A DNA stretch of 9,686 nucleotides from Pseudorhodobacter antarcticus (GCA_945897655.1 CAMDHB010000107.1:1-9686); one strand, 5' to 3'; counted from the stretch's first letter, positions 1-6,116 are shown. Notes: a model not told the origin generated them from the sequence alone. Program-made: numbers and translations.

Positions 1-836
1 TTGGTCGCGTCGCCATCATCCTGCACGGTGAAATCGGCATCGGAGAACACCGTCACGCTGCCACCACCGCCCGACCCGATCAGATCGACACTGGCTCCAT
101 TCTGATGGGCCCGAAATTTGGCAGCCGTGCTGTCATACCAGACCTCACCATCGACCGGCCCCGCCAGATCGCCCGCCGCAGGCGTCAGCCGCAACCCCTC
201 TTGCACCACCGTCCGCCCGGTGGTGCGGTCAAACTTCACCGCTTCGGTAAAGCTGGATCCATCCGCACTGACCTTGATCGCAAAGTCATCCGTCCCCGCC
301 GTGCCCATCTCGGCCCGGCCAGAAAAGCCGGTCTGAAACATCAGACTGGCCGTGTCGCTGGAACTGGCCTTGTTGACCTTGACCTGATGCCCCGCCCCGG
401 CATGGTTCAGCAGCGTCGCCGGCGACGATACCGTCAGCCGGTTGGTGGCATCCGGCGTGGCCGACACGCCCAGTCGCGGAAACTCCGCCGGTGCTTCCGA
501 CGCCGCAACCCAAGCCGCGCCATCATAAACCACGGCCTGCCCCTCATCCACGACCCAGGCCGTCCAGCCGGTCTTGGGCGGATAGAACTCCCAGACGATG
601 CCGGTGAATGTGGTGGCAGAACCAACCTGCCCCGCCCACAGCCCCGTGGCCCCGGCGCCGACGATATGGCACGCCCCCAGAACGGGCGAGGATGGTGCGA
701 CGGACAGCGTCCGGCTTTCCACCGTCATCTGGACGATCAGGTCCAGAATCTTCAACGCCTCGTTATGGGTCACATGCTTTTGTGCCTGCGACGGCTGGAT
801 CAGGGGCAACGACTGAATGTTCGTTGTATCGGGCAT
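1..836 (-). CDS. DUF2793 domain protein, fibre/head-spike type (3' end outside window)
   Basis: Reading leftward from ATG at 836, 278 codons stay open to the window edge, so the C-terminus is missing. A strong GGAGGT (841-846) lies 4 bases before the ATG. The N-terminus carries the DUF2793 signature: PLIQPSQAQKHVTHNEAL at about residues 11-28, then a Gly/Trp-rich segment (WAGQ, WEFYPPKTGW, VVYDGAAWV, about 67-110). Residues 120-215 look like a beta-rich fibre domain (LGVSATPDATNRL, FKVDR-like tail with KFDRTTG). DGEVWYDS (229-236), then a GSGGGG linker (254-259) and a DADFTVQDDGD segment (266-276), resemble phage tail-fibre modules. DUF2793 proteins are frequent in Rhodobacterales as phage or gene-transfer-agent surface components. 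My recollection is that gene-transfer-agent head spikes of this family exist at loci away from the main cluster, but I cannot check this here. Nothing else phage-like is visible, so role is inferred. Family call is firm, function is not. Confidence 0.85.
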   Translation of the reverse strand, partial: MPDTTNIQSLPLIQPSQAQKHVTHNEALKILDLIVQMTVESRTLSVAPSSPVLGACHIVGAGATGLWAGQVGSATTFTGIVWEFYPPKTGWTAWVVDEGQAVVYDGAAWVAASEAPAEFPRLGVSATPDATNRLTVSSPATLLNHAGAGHQVKVNKASSSDTASLMFQTGFSGRAEMGTAGTDDFAIKVSADGSSFTEAVKFDRTTGRTVVQEGLRLTPAAGDLAGPVDGEVWYDSTAAKFRAHQNGASVDLIGSGGGGSVTVFSDADFTVQDDGDAT

Positions 837-967
837 GGATACCTCCGCGGGAACGCCTTGACCCGCAAAGCTAAGGCGAACCCCTCAAAACCCCGTAACC
901 CGGGCGCGCGCAGACCCGCCGCCCGCTGCAACACCCAACAACCATCTGATTATTATAATAAATTCAC
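837..967. other. Intergenic region between lysE-type gene and DUF2793 gene
   Basis: Both flanking genes run leftward, so this holds the 3' end of the exporter transcript and the leader of the DUF2793 gene. It contains an AT-rich block with a perfect palindrome (950-961), a GC-rich stretch (about 898-930) that could fold but lacks a T-tract, and a GCCTT/AAGGC inverted repeat (857-861 and 875-879) just ahead of the ribosome binding site. No gene was seen. Confidence 0.6.
950..961 (-). promoter_or_regulatory. AT-rich perfect palindrome, possible -10 element of the DUF2793 gene
   Basis: TTATTATAATAA is a perfect 12-bp palindrome and contains consensus TATAAT on both strands, in an otherwise GC-rich context. 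It lies about 115 bases upstream of the DUF2793 start and immediately after the stop of the exporter gene. No convincing -35 box is seen 16-18 bases upstream, so it may be a promoter core, an operator, or just the AT-rich end of a transcript. Confidence 0.3.
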
Positions 968-1570
968 TTACCCAAACGCCAGCGCCGCCGCGATCGCCCA
1001 CATCGTCACCCCCACCACAACCTCCAGCACGACCCAGGCCCTCGGGTTGGCAAACACCGGCACCAACAGTCGCGCGCCATAGCCCAGGCTGGCAAAAAAG
1101 CATAGCGACGCCAGCGACGCCCCCGCCGCAAACCCCGCCTCATAGGGGGCGTGCTGGGTCGAGATGGACCCAAGCAACACCATCGTATCCAGATAGACAT
1201 GCGGATTGGCCCAAGTCAGCAACAGCGCCGTGGCCACCACCCGGCCCAGCGGCACCTGCCCCCCCTCGGCAGGCCGCAGCGCCTCGCCCCCGCGCAGGGC
1301 CGCCTTAAACCGCAGCGCGCCGTATACCAGCAAGAACGCCACCCCCAGCCAGCGCATCGCCGGGGCCAGCCAAGGGAGGGCCTCAGTCACCACGCCAAAC
1401 CCCGCCACGCCTGCCACGATCAGCGCCGCATCCGACACCGCACAGATCGCCACCACCCATCCCACATGCTCGCGCCGGATGCCCTGCCGCAGCACAAAGG
1501 CATTCTGCGCCCCAATCGCCAGGATCAGGCTCAGCCCCGTGAAAAACCCCTGAAAACCCGCCTCAAACAC
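968..1570 (-). CDS. LysE/ArgO-family amino acid exporter
   Basis: A 200-residue inner-membrane protein of the LysE/ArgO family, exporters of basic amino acids (arginine, lysine or analogues). Family marks are an N-terminal hydrophobic segment with LILAIGAQNAFVLRQG (about 15-30), which carries the conserved GAQNAFVL, an Asp in helix 2 (CAVSDAALI, 43-51), and WANPHVYLDTMVLLG (120-134), typical of the ArgO branch. About six hydrophobic helices are visible and length matches the family. The start is GTG at 1570, with a GGGGG ribosome-binding-type sequence about 7 bases upstream. The start overlaps the 3' end of the ACT gene by 8 bases, so the two are probably translated together. The divergent ArgP-type regulator beyond the ACT gene supports a basic amino acid substrate. 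The exact substrate is inferred. Confidence 0.9.
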   Translation of the reverse strand: MFEAGFQGFFTGLSLILAIGAQNAFVLRQGIRREHVGWVVAICAVSDAALIVAGVAGFGVVTEALPWLAPAMRWLGVAFLLVYGALRFKAALRGGEALRPAEGGQVPLGRVVATALLLTWANPHVYLDTMVLLGSISTQHAPYEAGFAAGASLASLCFFASLGYGARLLVPVFANPRAWVVLEVVVGVTMWAIAAALAFG

Positions 1571-1949
1571 TGGCCAACCCCCGCATTACTGCCACCGCGT
1601 CCAAGGCACGCCCCGCTTGCACAAAGACATGATCATGATGAAAGCCCGCGATCACATTGGCGCTGATGCCCTGCCCGGTCAGCGCCGTCGCAATCGCCGC
1701 CGTCAACCCCACCGCCGCCAAATCAGACTGCACGGTCAGACTGATCCGCGCCCAGCCACCCTGATAAGCAACCCCCGCCGCCGCCAGATCACCGACCAGC
1801 GCCACCAGCGTCAGCCCCTCCTCCTCGGCCGCAGTCGCGAACACGGGGCACCCCACAGGCAGCGCCGCCACACAGGCAAAGCCATACTCCCCCGGATAAA
1901 GCTGCGGCTCCATCGTCGCCAGCAACACCGCCAAATCAGAAACCGCCAT
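1563..1949 (-). CDS. ACT-domain small amino-acid-sensing protein
   Basis: A 128-residue protein with two consecutive ACT-like units (ACT_3/ACT_7 type, related to the CASTOR fold). The first unit is about residues 1-60, with YPGEYGFACV near 17-26. The second is about 65-128, with WARISLTVQSDLAAVGL followed by the characteristic GISANVIAGFHHDHVFV. Such domains bind free amino acids. No enzyme domain is attached, so a sensor or regulator role is likely. I chose ATG at 1949, 6-8 bases after a G-run (1956-1961), over the GTG two codons earlier, which would overlap that G-run. The stop codon lies inside the start of the LysE-type exporter (8-base overlap), suggesting translational coupling. The divergent ArgP-type regulator lies 84 bases away. 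The ligand is unknown, with a basic amino acid the obvious guess from context. Confidence 0.85.
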   Translation of the reverse strand: MAVSDLAVLLATMEPQLYPGEYGFACVAALPVGCPVFATAAEEEGLTLVALVGDLAAAGVAYQGGWARISLTVQSDLAAVGLTAAIATALTGQGISANVIAGFHHDHVFVQAGRALDAVAVMRGLASV

Positions 1950-2033
1950 GCCCACCCCCCGTTTTGCCTTGACCTACCCCGTGGCCCCCGCTTCACTCAA
2001 GTTAACACTTCTGCCCGGACATAAGGCGCGCTA
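1950..2033. promoter_or_regulatory. Divergent control region of ACT-lysE and argP-type genes
   Basis: These 84 bases separate the leftward ACT/exporter pair from the rightward LysR-type gene, the usual place for a LysR-family operator. A short dyad AAGT-TAAC-ACTT sits at 1999-2010. Leftward, a weak promoter can be drawn: TTGAGT (1995-2000), 18-base spacer, TAGGTC (1971-1976), about 21 bases from the ACT start. The dyad overlaps this -35 box. Rightward, AAGG (2023-2026) is a modest ribosome binding site 7 bases before the ATG. Position is solid and individual boxes are tentative. Confidence 0.45.
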
Positions 2034-2906
2034 ATGTTTGACCCCGCCCAACTCGCCGCCCTTGCCGCCGTCCACCGGCGCGGGTCCTTCGATCTGGCTG
2101 CCGCTGACCTTCATGTCACCCCCTCGGCCATCTCGCAACGCATCAAGGCGTTGGAGGAGGCGACGGGAACCCTGCTCATCCGGCGCGAACGGCCCTGCAC
2201 CGCCACCGAAACCGGGCGCCGTCTGGTCCGCCATCACGATGAAACCGCCCTGCTGAACGCGGCCCTGGCCCAGGACCTGCGGCAGGTGACCCAAACCCCC
2301 ACCCTGCGCATTGCCGTCAATGCCGACAGCCTGGCCACCTGGGTCATCCCCGCCCTCGCCGCCACTCAGGGGTTTCTCTTTGACATCGTGATCGACGATC
2401 AGGACACCTCGCAAGCCCTGCTGCGCGCGGGCGAGGTGGCCGCCGCCATCACCTCGCACCCCGGCCCGCTGCAAGGCTGCGACACGCTGCCCCTTGGCAC
2501 CCTGCGCTACCGCGCCACGGCCAGCCCAGCCTTCATGGCCCGCTGGTTTGCAGATGGCGTCACGGCACAGACCCTGTCGCAGGCCCCCGCCCTTCGCTTC
2601 AATGACAGTGACCGACTGCAATCGCTCTGGGCCGGCCGCCTTGGCCAGACCAGCGCCCTGCCCAGCCACCGCCTCGCCTCCAGCCATGGCTTTGTGGATG
2701 CCTGCCTTGCGGGCTTGGGCTGGGGCATGAACCCCGAACCCCTGATCGCCGCCCACCTGACGTCAGGCGCGCTGATCGACCTTGCCCCCCAAAACCCGCT
2801 GGACACGCCGCTTTACTGGCAATGGGGACGCCTGACCGCCGCCGCCATCGCGCCCCTGACCCGCGCCCTGCAACAGGCCGCCCGAACGCTGTACGCGATC
2901 AAATGA
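2034..2906 (+). CDS. argP: LysR-family regulator, ArgP/LysG (IciA) type
   Basis: A 290-residue LysR-type transcription factor. The N-terminal winged helix-turn-helix spans about residues 2-60: FDLAAADLHVTPSAISQRIKAL (19-40) with the recognition helix in SAISQRI, then GTLLIRR (45-51) and the wing TATETGRRL. The effector domain (about 90-290) opens with LRIAVNADSLATW (91-103), a signature of the ArgP/LysG branch. Known members sense lysine or arginine and activate the LysE/ArgO exporter. The divergent exporter pair beside it fits that circuit closely. Length agrees with the family. It is preceded by a weak AAGG and starts at ATG. The gene converges with the acyltransferase gene at 2937. Assignment to the branch is strong, but whether lysine or arginine is the effector cannot be read from the sequence. 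Confidence 0.9.
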   Translation: MFDPAQLAALAAVHRRGSFDLAAADLHVTPSAISQRIKALEEATGTLLIRRERPCTATETGRRLVRHHDETALLNAALAQDLRQVTQTPTLRIAVNADSLATWVIPALAATQGFLFDIVIDDQDTSQALLRAGEVAAAITSHPGPLQGCDTLPLGTLRYRATASPAFMARWFADGVTAQTLSQAPALRFNDSDRLQSLWAGRLGQTSALPSHRLASSHGFVDACLAGLGWGMNPEPLIAAHLTSGALIDLAPQNPLDTPLYWQWGRLTAAAIAPLTRALQQAARTLYAIK

Positions 2907-2925
2907 CGTGATCCGGCCAATTCAG

Positions 2926-2958
2926 CCCCAACGCCGTCAAAGGTTGAGGCGCTTGGGG
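2926..2958. terminator. Long bulged hairpin between convergent genes
   Basis: The left arm is CCCCAA-CGCC-(G)-TCAA (2926-2940), the loop AGG (2941-2943) and the right arm TTGA-GGCG-(C)-TTGGGG (2944-2958). This gives 14 base pairs with two single-base bulges. It lies 20 bases after the argP stop and covers the last codons and stop of the convergent acyltransferase gene. No T-tract follows on either strand, so classic intrinsic termination is doubtful. It may act as a 3' end stabiliser or a weak two-way terminator. Confidence 0.45.
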
Positions 2959-3851
2959 AACTCGAACACAGCCTCAGCCTTGGGCCCACCCTCGGGCGCC
3001 ATCGCAAAGGTCCGCGCGCGCAGGGTTGCCACCAGATCGCTCTTGTCCTCGGCCTCGGCCAGACCCACCGGATCGGCAATCCCCACCTTTACCGGACGGC
3101 GCAACACCCGCTTCGTCTCGTGGAAAATCAGCGCCAAACGCAGCGGATAGGACACATGGCTGATCATCTGGAACAGCCGCGAGTTCTGGCCATGCACATA
3201 CATCGCCAGCGTCTTGACCCCAGCCCGCCGCGCCAGGCGCGCAATGAACGGATGCCAGACCAGATCAGCCGCCACCTTTTCGCCCGGCGTCGGCACCGTC
3301 GAAATCCCGCCCGCCGGGAAGATGATCAGCGCATGGCCTTGGTCCAACCACTCCACCGCCTTCTTGCGCGTCTCGGCACTGGTACGCCGCGCATCGGGGC
3401 CAACACCAAAGTCGATCGGCAACAGCACATCCCGCGCCTCGACCGGCTGGCACAGCAGCGAATGGCAGATCAGCTTGACGTCCGACCGCCGTGTTGAAAT
3501 CAGATGCCCGATCAGCAGCCCATCCACGATGCCATAAGGATGGTTCGCCACCACCAACAACGGCCCCGTCGCAGGAATGCGGGCCATGTCTTGGGCGCTC
3601 ACATCCGTCTGCACCCCCAGCGCCTTGATGGCCGAGGTAAATACCGTCTCGCCCAGATTGCGCGGGCTCCGCTGCCAATCGCGGTAAATGCGCTCAAACC
3701 GCGCCCGCCCGCTCAACCGCTCCACGCTGCGGATCATCGTGCGCCGCAGCCAGGATTGATGAGGGGCCGAATAGGTGAAAACCGGGCCATCTGGTTGCGC
3801 AGGGGCCGCTGGTTCCAGAAACTCCCACGAAAACGCTTCATGCTTGGTCAT
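2937..3851 (-). CDS. Lysophospholipid acyltransferase (PlsC domain, COG3176-like)
   Basis: A 304-residue protein with a PlsC-type acyltransferase core, expected to transfer acyl chains to a lysophospholipid or lyso-lipid on the cytoplasmic membrane face. The catalytic box is NHPYGIVDG (about 103-111). His104 and Asp110 are separated by five residues, as in the hemolysin-like/OlsA-related branch (NHPxGxxDG) rather than the HX4D of classical PlsC. FPAGGIST (178-185) corresponds to the second conserved block. The first 70 residues are polar with no signal peptide. I start at ATG 3851, preceded by GAAGGG at 7-base spacing. An in-frame GTG at 3899 lacks a good ribosome binding site. It is 148 bases downstream of yebC on the same strand and convergent with argP. 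The lipid substrate is not determinable, and ornithine-lipid or phosphatidic acid synthesis are both possible. Confidence 0.85.
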   Translation of the reverse strand: MTKHEAFSWEFLEPAAPAQPDGPVFTYSAPHQSWLRRTMIRSVERLSGRARFERIYRDWQRSPRNLGETVFTSAIKALGVQTDVSAQDMARIPATGPLLVVANHPYGIVDGLLIGHLISTRRSDVKLICHSLLCQPVEARDVLLPIDFGVGPDARRTSAETRKKAVEWLDQGHALIIFPAGGISTVPTPGEKVAADLVWHPFIARLARRAGVKTLAMYVHGQNSRLFQMISHVSYPLRLALIFHETKRVLRRPVKVGIADPVGLAEAEDKSDLVATLRARTFAMAPEGGPKAEAVFEFPKRLNL

Positions 3852-3999
3852 CAGATTGCCCTTCGTCTGCGGCTCCGGACCTTTTGCCGGGTTGAACACT
3901 CATGCCAAAGTTTCATGACAGACTGATGAAATGCGGCGGAAAATTGCCGCGCCTGCTGCCATCGCAGGATGGACAGCATTGCCCATCCTACAAGCCGGA
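3852..3999. other. Intergenic region between yebC and acyltransferase gene
   Basis: These 148 bases lie between two leftward genes and hold the yebC 3' end and probably the acyltransferase promoter. Two foldable elements are visible: a 9-bp hairpin (3966-3989) and a GC-rich short dyad (GCGGC about 3933-3937 with GCCGC about 3946-3950) around AAAATT. No small open reading frame with a ribosome binding site stood out. Confidence 0.5.
3966..3989 (-). repeat. Hairpin AGGATGG...CCATCCT, possible dispersed palindromic unit or terminator
   Basis: The arms are 3966-3974 and 3981-3989 around a 6-base loop. Seven perfect pairs (AGGATGG with CCATCCT) are followed by one G-U pair (on the leftward transcript) and one C-G pair. 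It lies 11 bases after the yebC stop codon in the direction of transcription. No U-run follows. GTAGGATGGGC-type palindromes are often dispersed intergenic repeats, so this single copy could be one. Only one copy was noticed in this window. Confidence 0.4.
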
Positions 4000-4743
4000 T
4001 CACTCCAGCTGGGCCGCAACATCCTCTGGAATATCAAAGTTGTGCGTTACGGTCTGCACATCGTCATCCTCTTCCAGCATGTCGATGAGCTTCATCAACT
4101 TCTGCGCCGTTTCCAGATCAACTTCTGTCAGCGTCTGCGCCTTCCAGATCAGCTTGCTTTCCGTCGATTCGCCCAAGGCCTTTTCCAGCGCGTCAGAAAC
4201 CGAGTTCAACGCCTCGACCGAGCAATAGATCCAATGCCCGTCCTCATCGCTTTCCACGTCATCGGCCCCCGCATCCAGCGCCGCCATCATCACATCATCC
4301 GCCGACCCGGCCGAGGCGGGATACGAAATCTCGCCCACCCGGTCAAACCCGTGGCTGACCGATCCGGTCTGCCCCAGATTGCCGCCGCATTTGGTGAAAT
4401 AGCTGCGCACGTTGCTGGCTGTGCGGTTCAAGTTGTCGGTCATCGCCTCGACGATGATCGCAATGCCATTGGCACCATAGCCTTCGTACCGCAGTTCGGT
4501 GTAATCCGCCCCGTCGCCCATCTGCGATTTCTTGATGGCCCGGTCGATCACGTCCTTGGGCATCGACACCGCCTTGGCCGCCTTGACCGCCAACCGCAGA
4601 CGCGGGTTCATGTCGACGTCCGGCATCCCCATCTTGGCGGCAACGGTGATTTCCTTTGCCAGCTTGGAAAACACCTTGGACCGCATCTTGTCCTGCTTGC
4701 CCTTGCGGTGCTGGATATTCGCCCACTTTGAATGGCCTGCCAT
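4000..4743 (-). CDS. yebC: YebC/PmpR-family protein
   Basis: A 247-residue cytoplasmic protein with the unmistakable YebC N-terminus MAGHSKWANIQHRKGKQD, followed by the conserved LRLAVKAAKAVSMPKDVIDRAIKK region (about 49-72), YEGYGANGIAIIVEAMTDNLNRT (86-108) and FTKCGGNLGQTGSVS (116-130). The C-terminal region is acidic (ESDEDGHW, MLEEDDDVQTVTHNFDIPED). Length matches the family exactly. The start at ATG 4743 is fixed by homology and by GGAG at 8-base spacing. The open frame continues 89 codons upstream to 5010, but that part is antisense-like noise inside the TOPRIM gene. The family was long called a DNA-binding regulator (PmpR), and later work assigns YebC proteins a role in resolving ribosome stalling. 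It follows the TOPRIM gene by 34 bases on the same strand, so co-transcription is possible. The usual ruvC neighbour is absent here. Confidence 0.96.
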   Translation of the reverse strand: MAGHSKWANIQHRKGKQDKMRSKVFSKLAKEITVAAKMGMPDVDMNPRLRLAVKAAKAVSMPKDVIDRAIKKSQMGDGADYTELRYEGYGANGIAIIVEAMTDNLNRTASNVRSYFTKCGGNLGQTGSVSHGFDRVGEISYPASAGSADDVMMAALDAGADDVESDEDGHWIYCSVEALNSVSDALEKALGESTESKLIWKAQTLTEVDLETAQKLMKLIDMLEEDDDVQTVTHNFDIPEDVAAQLE

Positions 4744-4777
4744 GACCCGTACTCCGACCCTGATTTCGCCGCTGGCC

Positions 4778-5419
4778 TTACACCACCCGGGGGTCAGGCT
4801 GCAACCCCGCCAAAAGGCGGCGCAAGGGCTCTGGCATCCGCTCCAGCGCCACCGCCTGCACAAAGACCCCGGCATAGCGGATCTTGCGCCCCGCCCCAGC
4901 CCCCAGAAACCGCCGGATCTGATCGGTAACCGCCGCATCGCGCCAAGGCCCCTGCCGCTGCAACGTGCGAAACGCCGCCAGATCGCCCTCCGCGGCGAAC
5001 AGCGCCTCAACCCGCTCCACCCCCAGCGCCCGGATCAACTCATCCTCCAGATCGCGGTCGCACACGGCAAACCCCAAGGCCTCCAACCCGCCAGGGTCCA
5101 GCGCAATCCCGACACCCGCCTTGGTCAGCGCCTTGCAAAGCCAAGGCACCTCCGCCGCATCGCACAAGCCGCGCAACGGCAGCGCGGCACCCTTCGGCCC
5201 GAACCGCCCCGCCAGCGCGCCAATGGACCCTACCCCACCAGCCGCAACCACCTGCACACCCGCCAGATCAACGCCCAACCGCCGCGCCGCCGCCTCAACC
5301 GCCACGCTGTCACTGATCCCCTCGACCAGCACGACCGCCCGCGTCCCCGGCGCAAGCTCTGGCACCTGTGGCAACGCCGCCACCACCCGACTGCGCGTGA
5401 TGCCCCTGCGGTCCCTCAC
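4778..5419 (-). CDS. Stand-alone OLD-type TOPRIM protein
   Basis: A 213-residue protein with a TOPRIM fold of the OLD nuclease type. The first acidic motif is VVLVEGISDSVAVEAAARRLG (about 29-49, Glu33 and Asp37), followed by VQVVAAGGVGSI (56-66), a second acidic site LCDAAE (86-90) and CDRDLEDELIRALG (120-133). These are the expected metal-binding acidic residues. OLD-family nucleases normally carry an N-terminal ABC ATPase domain, which is absent, leaving a TOPRIM-only protein. Nuclease, primase-like or phosphotransfer activity is possible, and none can be asserted. The GTG start overlaps the pentapeptide gene's stop (GTGA, 5416-5419), the hallmark of translational coupling. The protein ends in TAA just ahead of yebC. 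Codon use is like its neighbours, so there is no sign of recent transfer. The fold call is good, function is unknown. Confidence 0.8.
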   Translation of the reverse strand: MRDRRGITRSRVVAALPQVPELAPGTRAVVLVEGISDSVAVEAAARRLGVDLAGVQVVAAGGVGSIGALAGRFGPKGAALPLRGLCDAAEVPWLCKALTKAGVGIALDPGGLEALGFAVCDRDLEDELIRALGVERVEALFAAEGDLAAFRTLQRQGPWRDAAVTDQIRRFLGAGAGRKIRYAGVFVQAVALERMPEPLRRLLAGLQPDPRVV

Positions 5420-6087
5420 CGCACCTGCAACCCCATTTGCGCCAGCAATTCGGCCGCTTGGACGCGTGACACCGTCGCCCCCTTGAACCGCCCCGCATCC
5501 GGCAGCATCAACCCACCCAGATCGGCCCCCCGCAAGTCCGCCCCTTCAAACCGCGCCCCTGTGGTGATGGCCTCGCGCAGCGAACAGCCGTCAAACACCG
5601 CCTCGCGGAAATCACAGGCCGACAAGTCCGCCATGCTCAAATCCACCCCCACCAGCCGGGCGCGGCGCAGCGAAACCCCCTTCATCCGGGCCGACACCAG
5701 CAGGCTATCCTCCACCACCAGCCCAATAGTCCCCGCCTTGACCAGATCAGCCCCAGTCAACTTGCACCCCGACATCCGGGCACCCGTCAACACCGCCTCC
5801 CCAAAATTCGCATTGTTGAAATCGCAGCCGCGCAATCTGGCTTCCGCCATCCGCGCCGCCCGAAAGTCGGCAAATGCCCCCCGGCACCCTTCGAACGTTG
5901 CCCCGTCCAGCACCGTCCGGATCGCCTTGACCTCGCGAAACTGACAGCGCTGAAACCACCAGCCCGCCATATCCAGCCCCGACAGATCGGCCCCGGTCAG
6001 ATCGCAGTCGACCAGATGCAGCAGCCCCCCGGCCAATGCCGCCAGATCAGGCCTACCGCCCTCGATGCGCTCAAACTCTTGTCCCAC
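5416..6087 (-). CDS. Pentapeptide-repeat protein
   Basis: A 223-residue pentapeptide-repeat protein. From residue 25 to 195 nearly every fifth position is Leu, Phe or Met (25, 30, 35, 40, 45, 50, 60, 65, 75, 80, 85, 90 and onward), with A(D/N/R)LxG units such as LTGADL, FNNANF, LSMADL and FEGADLRGADL. About 33 repeats fit some eight coils of a right-handed four-sided beta-helix. The register is weakest near 116-128 (VKAGTIGLVVEDS), which may be a loop or irregular coil. The last 20 residues (SRVQAAELLAQMG) look helical and may dimerise, as in Qnr/MfpA-type proteins, which mimic DNA and bind gyrase. Whether this one does is unknown. The GTG start has a strong AGAGGTGA (6091-6098). It lies 29 bases after the SLC13 gene and overlaps the TOPRIM gene by 4 bases. 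Confidence 0.92.
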   Translation of the reverse strand: MGQEFERIEGGRPDLAALAGGLLHLVDCDLTGADLSGLDMAGWWFQRCQFREVKAIRTVLDGATFEGCRGAFADFRAARMAEARLRGCDFNNANFGEAVLTGARMSGCKLTGADLVKAGTIGLVVEDSLLVSARMKGVSLRRARLVGVDLSMADLSACDFREAVFDGCSLREAITTGARFEGADLRGADLGGLMLPDAGRFKGATVSRVQAAELLAQMGLQVR

Positions 6088-6116
6088 GGGTCACCTCTGG
6101 CAACCCTGCTACCACC

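Noticed and set aside
1..836. Prophage at the left edge
   Set aside because: A single DUF2793 gene without integrase, capsid, terminase or attachment site is not enough to call a prophage.
105..1082. 325-codon rightward open frame opposite DUF2793 and lysE
   Set aside because: Arg/Pro-rich antisense shadow. The leftward strand carries a recognisable DUF2793 protein and exporter.
1151..1666. 171-codon rightward frame opposite lysE
   Set aside because: His/Arg/Gln-rich composition, no homology recognised, no ribosome binding site; a shadow of the exporter.
1992..2005. T-N11-A LysR box in the argP intergenic region
   Set aside because: T-N11-A spacing occurs (for example 1992-2004) but without the flanking dyad expected of an operator, so it carries little weight.
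2031..2756. 241-codon leftward frame opposite argP
   Set aside because: Gly/Gln-rich antisense product. The rightward frame is an intact LysR-type regulator.
4744..5010. N-terminal 89-residue extension of yebC
   Set aside because: Family members begin at MAGHSKW, the extension lies inside the TOPRIM coding region in another frame, and a ribosome binding site precedes the inner ATG.
4532..5944. 470-codon rightward open frame across yebC, TOPRIM and pentapeptide genes
   Set aside because: Low-complexity Arg/Pro/Ser product with no ribosome binding site, spanning three well-supported leftward genes.
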